NCBI GenBank assembly: GCA_017940185.1
Contig: JAGAZE010000034.1
Span: 1-64,000, forward strand
Direction of reading: 5' to 3'
Length of the DNA: 64,000 nt
Origin: Bacteroidaceae bacterium
GTDB lineage: Bacteria > Bacteroidota > Bacteroidia > Bacteroidales > Bacteroidaceae
Shown here: piece after piece, positions 36,184 to 44,446 of the stretch
Position numbering within the stretch: position 1 is the first letter of the stretch
Layout: the number at the start of each line of letters is the position of its first letter
Translations under genes and position numbers: made by a program
The notes under the pieces: model-generated
Seen by the model: the letters and a program-made list of their open reading frames with translations, nothing else
Databases searched by the model: none
Told to the model about the DNA's origin: nothing

Positions 36184-37161
36184 ATGGCCCGCCCACGCCT
36201 CGCCTTGCTCGACACCGCCCGCGTGCTCACCGCATTGCTGGTGGTTGTCGGGCATCTGCTACCCATGGGCAAGGCAGAAAGCACACTCTACATCTACATC
36301 TATCAGTTTCACATGCCGTTGTTTTTCTTCATCTCGGGCATGTTGGACAAGCCCGGACCTTTTGTTCCCTACATGGGCAAGCAGGCGCGGTTGCTACTCA
36401 TTCCACTGATAAGCTTTTCCATGGTGGCGCTCGTCGAGCGTCTGCTCCACATTGGCAGTGACGTGTGGCCCATGGCGGGCGACAGCATGGAGGCACTATT
36501 TGCCAGCAAGGTCATTAAGCTGGCTCCCACGGTGTGGTTTCTGCTCGCCCTGTTCCATGCCAAATGGCTCGCCCAAGCTGTGCGCAGGTTGCCGTGGATG
36601 GCGGGCTGCATGCTATGGGTGGTGCTACTCATTACCACCTACTACTTCAATCCGCTGTTTATGGCCTCTGCCGTGATGGTGTTGCCCATCTATCTGGCAG
36701 GTTTCTACGGCAAAACATTGGTTCTTCGCCTTGCCGGGCAGCGTTGGTTTGGGGGCATATGGCCGCTGTGCTTTGCTGTGGTGTGGCTGGTGATGAGCTG
36801 GAACGGCCGCGTAAGCACCAACGCCGCATGGTATGGGCATGGTGCCCACGGCTTATATCCGCACTGGATGTTGAGTTTCTACCTCTCGGCGATGAGCGGA
36901 ACGATGGGTGTGCTGTCGCTGGCGTCGCTGGTGCGCAAGCCGCACCGATGGATACAGACCTTTGCCGAGTCGCTCATCACGGTGATGTGTTTCCAATATG
37001 TGCTTATTCGCCTGCTGCGCCATGTGCTGTTCCCCTCGCCCTTATGGTTCAGGCTGCTGGCATCGGCAGTCATTCTGGTAGGATGCGTAGCGGTGCACCA
37101 ACTCATTATGCGCTATGCGCCATTCATGCTCGGACGGAGAAGGAAGAAGAGAGAGACATAG
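36184..37161 (+). CDS. acyltransferase-3 family membrane protein
   Basis: A 325-residue integral membrane protein of about ten helices. It starts LDTARVLTALLVVVGHLLP, where the helix-1 pattern D-x-x-R...H is the family's catalytic His region, followed by FHMPLFFFISGML. Members transfer acetyl or other acyl groups to surface sugars. It begins 8 bases after the nuclease stop. ATG 36184 is chosen so that it does not overlap the nuclease; the frame is open back to 36157. The acceptor is unknown. Confidence 0.9.
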   Translation: MARPRLALLDTARVLTALLVVVGHLLPMGKAESTLYIYIYQFHMPLFFFISGMLDKPGPFVPYMGKQARLLLIPLISFSMVALVERLLHIGSDVWPMAGDSMEALFASKVIKLAPTVWFLLALFHAKWLAQAVRRLPWMAGCMLWVVLLITTYYFNPLFMASAVMVLPIYLAGFYGKTLVLRLAGQRWFGGIWPLCFAVVWLVMSWNGRVSTNAAWYGHGAHGLYPHWMLSFYLSAMSGTMGVLSLASLVRKPHRWIQTFAESLITVMCFQYVLIRLLRHVLFPSPLWFRLLASAVILVGCVAVHQLIMRYAPFMLGRRRKKRET

Positions 37162-37202
37162 AAAAAACCGACTCTTTTTTTTGGATTTTGTTAACACATC
37201 TT

Positions 37203-37210
37203 TACCTTTG
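37203..37210 (+). promoter_or_regulatory. -7 box of the porin-like gene
   Basis: TACCTTTG, 69 bases before the start codon at 37280. TTTG sequences nearby are too close to be the partner box. Confidence 0.5.
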
Positions 37211-37279
37211 CATATACTTAACGTTCTGTTTGCTCCTGAAAAGCACAGACAATCAGTTTCACTTAAAACCATAAAGATT

Positions 37280-37861
37280 ATGAAAAAGTTATTTCTGATG
37301 GCAGCTCTCTGCTGCATGAGCGTTGGTGCATTTGCACAACACGAGGCAGGAACATTCACCCTGCAGCCTAAGTTTGGTATGAACGTGGCCAACATCACTG
37401 GCGACGACATTGACGGTGTGAAGGCTAAGGTAGGCTTTGTGGCCGGTGCCGAGGCTGAATACCAGTTCACCGACATGATAAGCGGTGCTGTCGGCGTGCT
37501 GTGGAGCCAGCAGGGTTGCATGTCAAAGTATGATCACCCTCTCACAGGGAAAAAGGCTAAGCTTTTCCTTGACTACATCAATGTACCTGTAGTGTGCAAT
37601 GTGTATGTGGCAAAGGGTCTGGCAGTGAAGGCCGGCGTACAGTTTGGCTTCCAACTCAACGATGACATCAAGAGCGATGGAAATAAGGTTGGCGAATGGG
37701 ATGGTAAGGAGTTTGACTTCTCTATCCCCGTAGGCCTGTCATACGAGTACAGCAATGTGGTGCTCGATGCACGTTACAACTGGGGCTTGACCAAGACTAA
37801 CGAAATCAAGACCCACAACAGCGTCTTCCAGTTCACCCTGGGTTACAAGTTCGCCCTCTAA
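37280..37861 (+). CDS. small outer-membrane beta-barrel (porin-family) protein
   Basis: A 193-residue protein with a clear signal peptide (MKKLFLMAALCCMSVGAFAQ) and alternating beta strands ending in an aromatic-poor but typical FQFTLGYKFAL strand. It belongs to the PorT-like/OMP_b-brl_2 fold group common in Bacteroidetes. No specific role is visible. ATG 37280 is the signal start; the frame is open upstream into the acyltransferase gene but without support. It has its own -7 box and a strong terminator, so it is a single-gene unit. Confidence 0.9.
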   Translation: MKKLFLMAALCCMSVGAFAQHEAGTFTLQPKFGMNVANITGDDIDGVKAKVGFVAGAEAEYQFTDMISGAVGVLWSQQGCMSKYDHPLTGKKAKLFLDYINVPVVCNVYVAKGLAVKAGVQFGFQLNDDIKSDGNKVGEWDGKEFDFSIPVGLSYEYSNVVLDARYNWGLTKTNEIKTHNSVFQFTLGYKFAL

Positions 37862-37875
37862 GCGCCTGAACACAT

Positions 37876-37919
37876 AAAAAGGGGAGGGCCTTACCTACGG
37901 GCAAGGCCTCCCCTTTTTT
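37876..37919 (+). terminator. strong rho-independent terminator
   Basis: AAAAAGGGGAGG and a matching CCTCCCCTTTTT arm, with CCTT/AAGG inside (one extra G bulges), end in T6. It follows the porin-like gene by 15 bases. Confidence 0.9.
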
Positions 37920-37963
37920 ACTATTCAGCTTTTACCGTTCGTATTTTTTCACTCTATAAAACA

Positions 37964-38473
37964 ATGAACACCATGAAAAAGATTTTAATGATTGCCATCG
38001 TGCTTGCCATGAGCACCATGGCAATGGCACAGAGCGTCGGCGAGGTGATTGATAAGTACAAATCCCTCGACAATGCCGAGAGCATGACGCTGACCAAAGA
38101 TATGCTGAGCATGATGACCGCCATGGCGCAAAACTCAAAAGACCTGGATGCCGAGGCACGGGAGTCAATGGAAATGATGAAAAACATCGAGCAGATGACA
38201 ACGCTGCAAGTGAAGGAAGCCGATGCTGCCACAGCCACAACGCTGATGAGCGACATGCGCAAGGCGCTGAGTAAAGGCTATGAGATAACCACCGACATGC
38301 AGGAAGACAACGAGAGCGTGGTGATAGCTATCAAGAAAAAGAAGAAGAAGGACAACCATGCCTCAGAAGTGGTGATAGTGGCCAAAGAAGAGAAGGAAAC
38401 AGTTGTGGTGTATATCATAGGCAAGATTGATATGGACAAGATAGGCAATCTGATGAACATGACAAAGGACTAA
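37964..38473 (+). CDS. DUF4252-type exported protein
   Basis: A 169-residue protein with a signal peptide (ends TMAMAQ), then an alpha-rich, Met-rich region (about 25-90) and a beta-rich C-terminal half with the basic patch IKKKKKKDN (about 124-132). The overall pattern (LTKDMLSMM, SEVVIVAKEEKETVVVYIIGKI, DMDKIGNLM) fits DUF4252, a small Bacteroidetes family of unknown function. It is a single gene between terminators. A start at ATG 37973 is equally possible. Confidence 0.8.
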   Translation: MNTMKKILMIAIVLAMSTMAMAQSVGEVIDKYKSLDNAESMTLTKDMLSMMTAMAQNSKDLDAEARESMEMMKNIEQMTTLQVKEADAATATTLMSDMRKALSKGYEITTDMQEDNESVVIAIKKKKKKDNHASEVVIVAKEEKETVVVYIIGKIDMDKIGNLMNMTKD

Positions 38474-38508
38474 GCCTGTCCGTATACCATTATATATATA
38501 ATATAGTA

Positions 38509-38539
38509 AAGGGACGCTGCCGGCTGGGCAACGTCCCTT
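38509..38539 (+). terminator. hairpin terminator after the DUF4252 gene
   Basis: AAGGGACG and CGTCCCTT pair, with CTGCC/GGCAA partly pairing inside, followed by TCTTTG. It also faces the convergent gene ending at 38631. Confidence 0.75.
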
Positions 38540-38630
38540 CTTTGTGTTGGAGAAAATGAATTGATCTGAACAATACCTTCGTGATTGCTGAGTAGGTATG
38601 TATAGCTATTTTGTCGTCGTGGTGTCGGAC

Positions 38631-40094
38631 TTATCTTCTTCCTCCGAAGTGTCCACCGCCGTGGGAACCACCGCCGCGTGAGCCTCCCGAGAAACCGCCG
38701 CCATGAGAACTGCTGCTGCGAGAACTGCCGTAGGAAGAGCTGCTGCTGCGAGAACTGCCGTAGGAAGAGCTGCTGCTTGAGGGACGGCTGCCGTAGGAAG
38801 AAGAGCTGCTGCTTGAGGGACGACTGCCGTAGGAAGAGCTGCTGCTGCGTGAGCTGCCATAAGAAGAACTGCTGCTTGAGGGACGGCTGCCGTAGGAAGA
38901 GCTACTGCTGCGTGAGCTGCCGTAGGAAGAAGAACTGCTGCTGCGCGAGCTGCCATAGGAAGAGCTGCTACTTGAGGGACGGCTGCCGTAGGAAGAGCTA
39001 CTGCTGCGCGAGCTGCCGTAAGAGCCTACCGATGAGCTGCTTGAGGGACGGCTGGGGGTGGCCGACGACGATGTGCTGCGTGTGGAGGCGCCAGAGGGCG
39101 TTGTGGTGACAGAACGTGTGGAAGGTGCTACCGAAGTGCTTGGGCTTGTGGAGCGAGTCGACGAACCTGTGCTGGGGCTGTAGGAGCCACCACCATGACG
39201 TGAGCCTCCGAAGCCTGCTCCGCGGTCGCTGCGCACGCTACCCTCGGCCGAACGTGTGTTGACACCCGTGCTCGATGGCGTGGCTGTGGAGCGAGTGCTG
39301 CTTTCGCGAGTGTTGACATCGCCCGTGGGCCGTCCGTTGTGTGGTGCCACAGCGCCTGGGTTGACCGCTGTGCCGCCACCATTGCCACCACGTCCGCCGC
39401 CGAAGCCGCCGCCGTTGCGGCCACCACCTGGCTGTGTGCCATTGCCGCCCGGATTGACATTGCCTCCGCCTTGTCCGCGGTCGCCGCCACGTCCACGGTT
39501 GTCGCCACCACGTCCACGGTTGTTTCCACCGCGTCCACGGTCATTGCCCTGTCCGAAACCGTTGCGATAGTCGCCGCGGTCGAAGCGGTCCTTCATGCCG
39601 TGGTGGTCGCGCCCATCTCTGTGGTGCGGGCGAATGTCGCGGCCGTGGTAGTAGCTGCGTCCGCCGTTATGACGCCATCCGTGGCCACCGCGATAGGTGT
39701 TCCAGAAATGCGGGCGCCCGAAGAAGAGATAGGTACGATGCGGATAGCGCGTGTAAATGCGGAAGTGCCAATAGCCAGCGTCCCAATAGAGCGGGCGATA
39801 GAAGTAGAGCGCATCGCAGAAGGCACGATACTGCCAGTCGAGCAGTATGTACTCCATGTCGAGCAGACGCCAGCGCCAGTAGGTGCCGAAGACGTCGTCG
39901 CGTGTATTGACACTCAACAGATAGTCGAGGTTGATTTCGTAGGCAGCCTCATATTGCTCATCGGTGAGATTGAGCTCGTAGGCCATCTTGTCGGTCAGGA
40001 ACAATGCTTGCTGTCTTGCTTGCTCGTAACTCATCGAGAAAGCCCCTGTGGTGAGGGTGAACAGCGTTACGAGGGTGAAGATTAACTTTTTCAT
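38631..40094 (-). CDS. exported protein with aromatic N-domain, RGG region and SYGS-rich low-complexity tail
   Basis: A 487-residue product with a signal peptide (ends TTGAFS). Residues about 20-60 contain LNLTDEQYEAAYEIN, an LTxxQ-type segment as in Spy/CpxP-like proteins. Residues 60-130 are rich in Tyr, Trp and Phe. Residues about 150-270 are His/Gly/Arg/Asn-rich with repeated NRGRGG. From about 360 the chain is almost only Ser, Tyr, Gly, Arg and Pro, with ten YGS motifs in the patterns SYGSSR and SYGSRP. The tail is HGGG/GGSRGGG. The coding DNA of the tail is itself repetitive (38700-39030). The role is unknown; it may be a disordered envelope or matrix protein. Confidence 0.82.
   Translation of the reverse strand: MKKLIFTLVTLFTLTTGAFSMSYEQARQQALFLTDKMAYELNLTDEQYEAAYEINLDYLLSVNTRDDVFGTYWRWRLLDMEYILLDWQYRAFCDALYFYRPLYWDAGYWHFRIYTRYPHRTYLFFGRPHFWNTYRGGHGWRHNGGRSYYHGRDIRPHHRDGRDHHGMKDRFDRGDYRNGFGQGNDRGRGGNNRGRGGDNRGRGGDRGQGGGNVNPGGNGTQPGGGRNGGGFGGGRGGNGGGTAVNPGAVAPHNGRPTGDVNTRESSTRSTATPSSTGVNTRSAEGSVRSDRGAGFGGSRHGGGSYSPSTGSSTRSTSPSTSVAPSTRSVTTTPSGASTRSTSSSATPSRPSSSSSVGSYGSSRSSSSSYGSRPSSSSSSYGSSRSSSSSSYGSSRSSSSSYGSRPSSSSSSYGSSRSSSSSYGSRPSSSSSSSYGSRPSSSSSSYGSSRSSSSSYGSSRSSSSHGGGFSGGSRGGGSHGGGHFGGRR
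38700..39030 (-). repeat. coding repeat array for SYGSSR/SYGSRP units
   Basis: About ten imperfect units of 27-36 bases encode poly-Ser plus YGSSR or YGSRP. Unit order is mixed and unit length varies by whole codons, as expected from repeat expansion and contraction in frame. Confidence 0.85.
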
Positions 40095-40206
40095 GACTGT
40101 ATGGTATTAAGTGTTTGTTGGCTTATTGCTGTTGCAAAGGTGGGTAGAAATGGTGCGCGTATGAAAGGATTTTTCCTAAAGTGTGGTGGGAATTTCCCTA
40201 AACCTA

Positions 40207-40214
40207 TATCTTTG
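40207..40214 (+). promoter_or_regulatory. possible -7 box of the Wzi-like gene
   Basis: TATCTTTG matches TAnnTTTG, 106 bases upstream of the start. No TTTG at consensus spacing. The rest of the 225-base gap 40095-40319 has no recognised feature. Confidence 0.4.
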
Positions 40215-40319
40215 TGGTGAGATTCGGGGAAGGGTCAATCAAAAGGAGGAAGAGCGAGTATTCCACAATAAACGGCGCAATTGTGCGTTATGTAAGTAAT
40301 AATAAACAGAGAGTGTGCG

Positions 40320-41885
40320 ATGAAGAAATCACTACTCACCATTTTGTTTGTCAGCATTGCCGCATGTGCTCTGGCGCAAGAATCGGAGCACGCTGTTGGT
40401 GGTATTCGCCTGACCGACAGTCTGAGTTATAAGATAGAGATGCAGGGCGGTTTTGCCCGCAACAAGACTCCCCTATGGTTGAATGCCAACAAATATGGTC
40501 TTTCTTCGCTTGAAGAGGCCAACGGCTATGTGCGTGCCGGCATTGAGCGTCCCACCGATCACCTGAGCAACCGCCGCTGGGGCATAGGCTATGGGCTTGA
40601 CATGGCTGTTGCCACAGGACATAGCGCCACAGCCATCGTGCATCAGGCCTATGGCGAGTTGCGCTGGCTGCATGGCGCACTCACCGTGGGAAGCAAGGAA
40701 TATCCACTCAACTTGAAAAACAATGTGGTGAGCAGTGGCAGCCAGACATTGGGCATCAACGCTCGCCCCGTGCCGCAGGTGCGTCTGGCACTGGCCGACT
40801 ACTGGGCATTGCCCTTTGCCAACAACTGGCTGCACATCAAAGGTCACATCGCTTATGGCAAGACCACAGATGACAACTGGCAGAAAGACTTCACCGGCGA
40901 GCAATGGAAATATTCCACCGGCGCTCTCTACCATAGCAAGGCGGGATTTCTGAAGATAGGCAATCCCGACAAATTCGTTCCTCTATCGCTGGAGGTAGGT
41001 CTTGAGATGGCGGCACAGTTTGGCGGTACCGTCTACTTGCGCCAACCCGACGGCACGATGCAGGGCTTCAAGGGCGAGGGCGGTCTGAAAGGCATGTGGC
41101 ACGCTTTCCTGCCAGGCGGTGCCGACATTGGTGAGACAACCTACCAAAACGCCGAAGGCAACCAGCTGGGCAGCTGGATGCTACGGGTGAATTGGGAAGA
41201 AGACACATGGATAGCAGGCGTGTACGTGGATAAGTATTTCGAGGATCATAGTGCGCTGTTCCAACTCGACTATGACGGCTATGTCGAAGGCGACGAGTGG
41301 CAGCAGAAGAAGAAACGCAAATATCTGCTCTACGACTTCAAAGACTGGATGATAGGCTTTGACCTGCACTTCAAGTACAACCGCTGGCTGACCGACCTGG
41401 CACTGGAGTACATCTACTCAAAGTATCAGAGCGGTCCCATCTACCACGACCACACAGTAACGATAGCCGATCACATCGGCGGCATCGACAACTACTACAA
41501 CCATTACCTCTACACTGGTTGGCAGCATTGGGGCATGGGCATTGGCAACGCCCTCTATCGTTCGCCGATATATAACGACGACGGGCAGATAGTGTTTAAG
41601 AACAATCGCTTCATGGCCTTCCACCTGGGCGTGGCAGGTCGTCCCAATGACAATTTCAGCTATCGGCTGATGGCATCTTACCAAGATGGTCTGGGCACCT
41701 ACGCCCAACCCTTCACCAAGGTGCACCATAACATGAGCGTGCTGCTGGAGGCCGGTTGGAACTTTACACGCAGCTGGCTTCGCGGTGTCAGCGTGCGCGG
41801 CTCACTGGGCGCCGACTTCGGAGCAATACTGGGCAACAACCAGGGTGTGCAGATCACTATTTCGAAGCGCGGACTGCTGAAATAG
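40320..41885 (+). CDS. Wzi-family capsule assembly outer-membrane protein
   Basis: A 521-residue beta-barrel protein. A signal peptide (ends ACALAQ) is followed by the Wzi-like pattern: MQGGFARNKTPLWLNANKYG near the mature N-terminus, YGELRWLHGALTVGSKEYPL and repeated WxxG strand motifs to the end. Wzi is thought to help attach or organise surface polysaccharide. It lies just upstream of, and opposite to, the polysaccharide locus (42364-54568), which fits this role. A short lipoprotein gene follows at 31 bases. Confidence 0.9.
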   Translation: MKKSLLTILFVSIAACALAQESEHAVGGIRLTDSLSYKIEMQGGFARNKTPLWLNANKYGLSSLEEANGYVRAGIERPTDHLSNRRWGIGYGLDMAVATGHSATAIVHQAYGELRWLHGALTVGSKEYPLNLKNNVVSSGSQTLGINARPVPQVRLALADYWALPFANNWLHIKGHIAYGKTTDDNWQKDFTGEQWKYSTGALYHSKAGFLKIGNPDKFVPLSLEVGLEMAAQFGGTVYLRQPDGTMQGFKGEGGLKGMWHAFLPGGADIGETTYQNAEGNQLGSWMLRVNWEEDTWIAGVYVDKYFEDHSALFQLDYDGYVEGDEWQQKKKRKYLLYDFKDWMIGFDLHFKYNRWLTDLALEYIYSKYQSGPIYHDHTVTIADHIGGIDNYYNHYLYTGWQHWGMGIGNALYRSPIYNDDGQIVFKNNRFMAFHLGVAGRPNDNFSYRLMASYQDGLGTYAQPFTKVHHNMSVLLEAGWNFTRSWLRGVSVRGSLGADFGAILGNNQGVQITISKRGLLK

Positions 41886-41916
41886 CACATGCCCACAACT
41901 TATATAGAATAACACT

Positions 41917-42354
41917 ATGAGACATTTCATCAGTTATCTCCTCTTTCTTATTGTCGTAGTATTGTCGTCGTGTGAGCTGGAGACCTCCTCCCACGGCAAG
42001 CTCTACGGCATGTGGCACATGGAACGAATCGACTCGTTGACGGCGGGTAGTCAGAAGAACCTGAAAGAGGCACGCCTGTTCTGGTCGTTTCAGAACAAGC
42101 TGCTTGAACTCGACGACAAGGACGGCATGCTGCGCAGTGTGCTACTGCGCTTTGAGGAGGTGGATAAGCACCTGATAGTATACGATCCTTATCTCTACAA
42201 CCGCGAAGAAGGCGACGAGCCACTCAGCGACGTGTCGGCATTGCTGCCCTTCGGCGTGGGTGCACTACGCGACACCTTCGCTATCGAGAAACTATCGGGA
42301 AGCCGCTTGGTGCTGAAGCGCGACAATGTGCGCCTGCACTTCAAGGGGTTCTGA
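41917..42354 (+). CDS. lipocalin-like lipoprotein
   Basis: A 145-residue lipoprotein. The lipobox VVLSSC gives Cys 19 as the acylated residue. The short beta-rich mature part starts LETSSHGKLYGMWHMERID, where G-x-W is the lipocalin-like signature seen in small Bacteroidetes lipoproteins. It is probably co-transcribed with the Wzi-like gene and may act with it at the outer membrane, which is inference from position. Confidence 0.8.
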   Translation: MRHFISYLLFLIVVVLSSCELETSSHGKLYGMWHMERIDSLTAGSQKNLKEARLFWSFQNKLLELDDKDGMLRSVLLRFEEVDKHLIVYDPYLYNREEGDEPLSDVSALLPFGVGALRDTFAIEKLSGSRLVLKRDNVRLHFKGF

Positions 42355-42363
42355 GTAGTAGAG

Positions 42364-43467
42364 TTAGGGATTTAAGCGTCTTTTGCGCCAATTGACGATG
42401 GCATGGAAGATGAAGTGGATGAGGATGTCGATGAAGAGAATTGCGGTCATCGACATTTCAGCAACCTTGTAGAGCACAATGTTGACCACCACGAAGCATA
42501 CGGCGAGACCGAGAATGACAAAGAGTGCCTGATGCTGCGTGAGTCCTGCTGCCATGAGCTTGTGGTGCAGGTGATTTTTGTCGGCTTGGAAGAGTGGCTT
42601 CTTCTGCTTGAAACGTATGTATATCACCCTGATGACATCGGCTACGGGCACAATGAGGATGGTGATGGAGAGCAGCAGACTTTCTTTTCTGAACGGCATG
42701 ACGTTGGGATTGTGCATGGCAAACTTCACAAAGAGAAATCCGAGTATGAATCCCAGTGTGAGACTTCCCGAGTCGCCCATGAATATTTTGCGATTGCGGC
42801 TGGCATCACCACATATATTATAATAGAGGTATGGCACGAGCACTCCTGCCAGTCCCGCTATGAGCACGGAGTAGACCCACAGTCCTTCTCTTGAGAAAGC
42901 AATGAGAAATGCGATGAGTGCGAGCAGTGCCAGGCTGCCTGCCAATCCGTCGATGCCGTCGATGAGATTGATGGCGTTGTCGATGAGCACGATGATGATG
43001 ATGGTGAACGGAATGCCCACGTAGGCAGGTATCTCGTAGATGCCGAAGAGTCCATAGAGGTTGTTGATGTAGAGTCCGGAGAGCGTGAGCAGTGCCGCAG
43101 CAACGATTTGGCATATGAATTTGTTGCGTGGCGCCACCCCAATGATGTCGTCGAGCAGCCCGATGGTGTAGATGATGATGAGCGATATGAGGAAGGTGAC
43201 CGACCATGTGCTGACGAGCAGCTTCTGCTGCTCGGCCAGGTTATTGAAGAGCAGCAGTGCCACGATGGATGCGAGCAGCATGCTGGGCATGAAGCTGATG
43301 CCGCCGAGTCGCGGTATAGGGTTTTTGTGCACCTTGCGCTGATTGGGGATGTCGTAGAGGTTTTTGTGTTTGGCATAGTTGAGTATGCGCGGTATCATAA
43401 AGAGTCCACTGACAGCACTAAGCAGAAACGCTGTGAGGGTGATGATGATGAGAGAGAGAGTATTCAT
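42364..43467 (-). CDS. undecaprenyl-phosphate GlcNAc-1-phosphate transferase (WecA/MraY family)
   Basis: A 367-residue membrane protein with about ten or eleven helices. Family motifs are LLDDIIGV near 104, NLIDGIDGLAG near 167 and MGDSGSLTLGF near 230, the Mg2+ and nucleotide-sugar contacts. It moves a sugar-1-phosphate, probably a HexNAc, to undecaprenyl phosphate and so can prime O-antigen or exopolysaccharide synthesis. The locus also has a second priming enzyme of another type (53900-54568). Its leader has a two-copy 15-base duplication. Confidence 0.94.
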   Translation of the reverse strand: MNTLSLIIITLTAFLLSAVSGLFMIPRILNYAKHKNLYDIPNQRKVHKNPIPRLGGISFMPSMLLASIVALLLFNNLAEQQKLLVSTWSVTFLISLIIIYTIGLLDDIIGVAPRNKFICQIVAAALLTLSGLYINNLYGLFGIYEIPAYVGIPFTIIIIVLIDNAINLIDGIDGLAGSLALLALIAFLIAFSREGLWVYSVLIAGLAGVLVPYLYYNICGDASRNRKIFMGDSGSLTLGFILGFLFVKFAMHNPNVMPFRKESLLLSITILIVPVADVIRVIYIRFKQKKPLFQADKNHLHHKLMAAGLTQHQALFVILGLAVCFVVVNIVLYKVAEMSMTAILFIDILIHFIFHAIVNWRKRRLNP

Positions 43468-43470
43468 GAA

Positions 43471-43500
43471 AAGTTAGGAGAGGGTAAGTTAGGGGAGGGT
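43471..43500 (-). repeat. two-copy 15-base tandem duplication in the WecA-like leader
   Basis: On the coding strand ACCCTCCCCTAACTT is followed by ACCCTCTCCTAACTT, one mismatch, ending 3 bases before the ATG. It is pyrimidine-rich, like the duplications before cysS and the symporter gene. Confidence 0.85.
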
Positions 43501-43591
43501 AAGAGGTGTCGTGATACGGCAACCTGCGGAACGCTGAGGGAAGAGGGATGGGTGAGTTTTTGTCGGTGTTGTATAATAAAGGAGAGTATTG

Positions 43592-44446
43592 ATGCGTTAT
43601 TTATATGTTATGGAAGGTACTCGTTTTATCGACCTGTCAGTATTGATGTCTGTCTACTGCAAGGAGGATGCTCGCTTTTTGCGTGCCAGTCTGGAGAGTG
43701 TTTTTTCTCAGACGTGGCGTGCTCGCGAGGTGCTCTTGCTCAAGGACGGTCCGCTTACCGCTGCGTTGGATGCTGTCGTTGATGAGTTTGCATCGCGCTA
43801 CAGCGAGTTGCGCGTGGTGGGTTTTGCTGAGAACCGCGGTTTGGGGCATTGTCTTAACGATGGTTTGCAGTTGTGCAGCTACGACATTATTGCCCGTATG
43901 GACTCCGACGATGTGTGCATGGCGCAGCGTTTTGAGAAGGAGTATCAGTATTTGTTGGATCATGCCGACTGCGACTTGGTAGGCTCGTGGGTAGATGAGT
44001 TTTCGGTGTCCACCGATGTTGTCGACTCTGTGCGCCGTGTACCTGAGGATGCCGATGCCATTCTGCATTATGCCCGCAGCCGTTGCCCTGTCAATCATCC
44101 GACGGTGATGTATCGCAAGCAGGCTGTCGTGGCTGCCGGAGGCTATCTGACGGAGTATTTTCCAGAGGACTACTTTTTGTGGATCAGGATGCTGATGCGC
44201 GGCAGCAGGTTCTACAACTTTCAGGAGTCGCTGGTATGGTTTCGCTATTCTCTCGACACTGTGGTGCGTCGTGGCGGTTGGCGTTATGCTGTCGACGAGT
44301 TGAAGGTGCAGCGCAACATCTATCGTCTTGGGTTTATCTCTTTTCCGCGCTTTGTGCTCAATGTGCTCATTCGCTTCACCACCCGCATTCTGCCTGCTCG
44401 CCTGCGACGGCTTGTGTATAAGCGCATGAGGAAAACGAAGAACTAA
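43592..44446 (+). CDS. family 2 glycosyltransferase, inverted within the polysaccharide locus
   Basis: A 284-residue GT-A fold enzyme. It shows the GT2 start (LSVLMSVYCKEDARFLRASL), the metal-binding acidic motif ARMDSDDVC near 105, and NHPTVMYRKQAV with EDYFLWIRML in the acceptor half. It adds a sugar to a lipid-linked repeat unit; donor and acceptor are unknown. ATG 43592 has GGAGAG at normal spacing. It is the only plus-strand gene of the locus and its stop overlaps the stop of the convergent gene by 4 bases. Confidence 0.93.
   Translation: MRYLYVMEGTRFIDLSVLMSVYCKEDARFLRASLESVFSQTWRAREVLLLKDGPLTAALDAVVDEFASRYSELRVVGFAENRGLGHCLNDGLQLCSYDIIARMDSDDVCMAQRFEKEYQYLLDHADCDLVGSWVDEFSVSTDVVDSVRRVPEDADAILHYARSRCPVNHPTVMYRKQAVVAAGGYLTEYFPEDYFLWIRMLMRGSRFYNFQESLVWFRYSLDTVVRRGGWRYAVDELKVQRNIYRLGFISFPRFVLNVLIRFTTRILPARLRRLVYKRMRKTKN

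Noticed and set aside
43468..44446. Invertible DNA segment carrying the plus-strand glycosyltransferase
   Set aside because: I found no inverted repeats at the two ends and no recombinase gene nearby.
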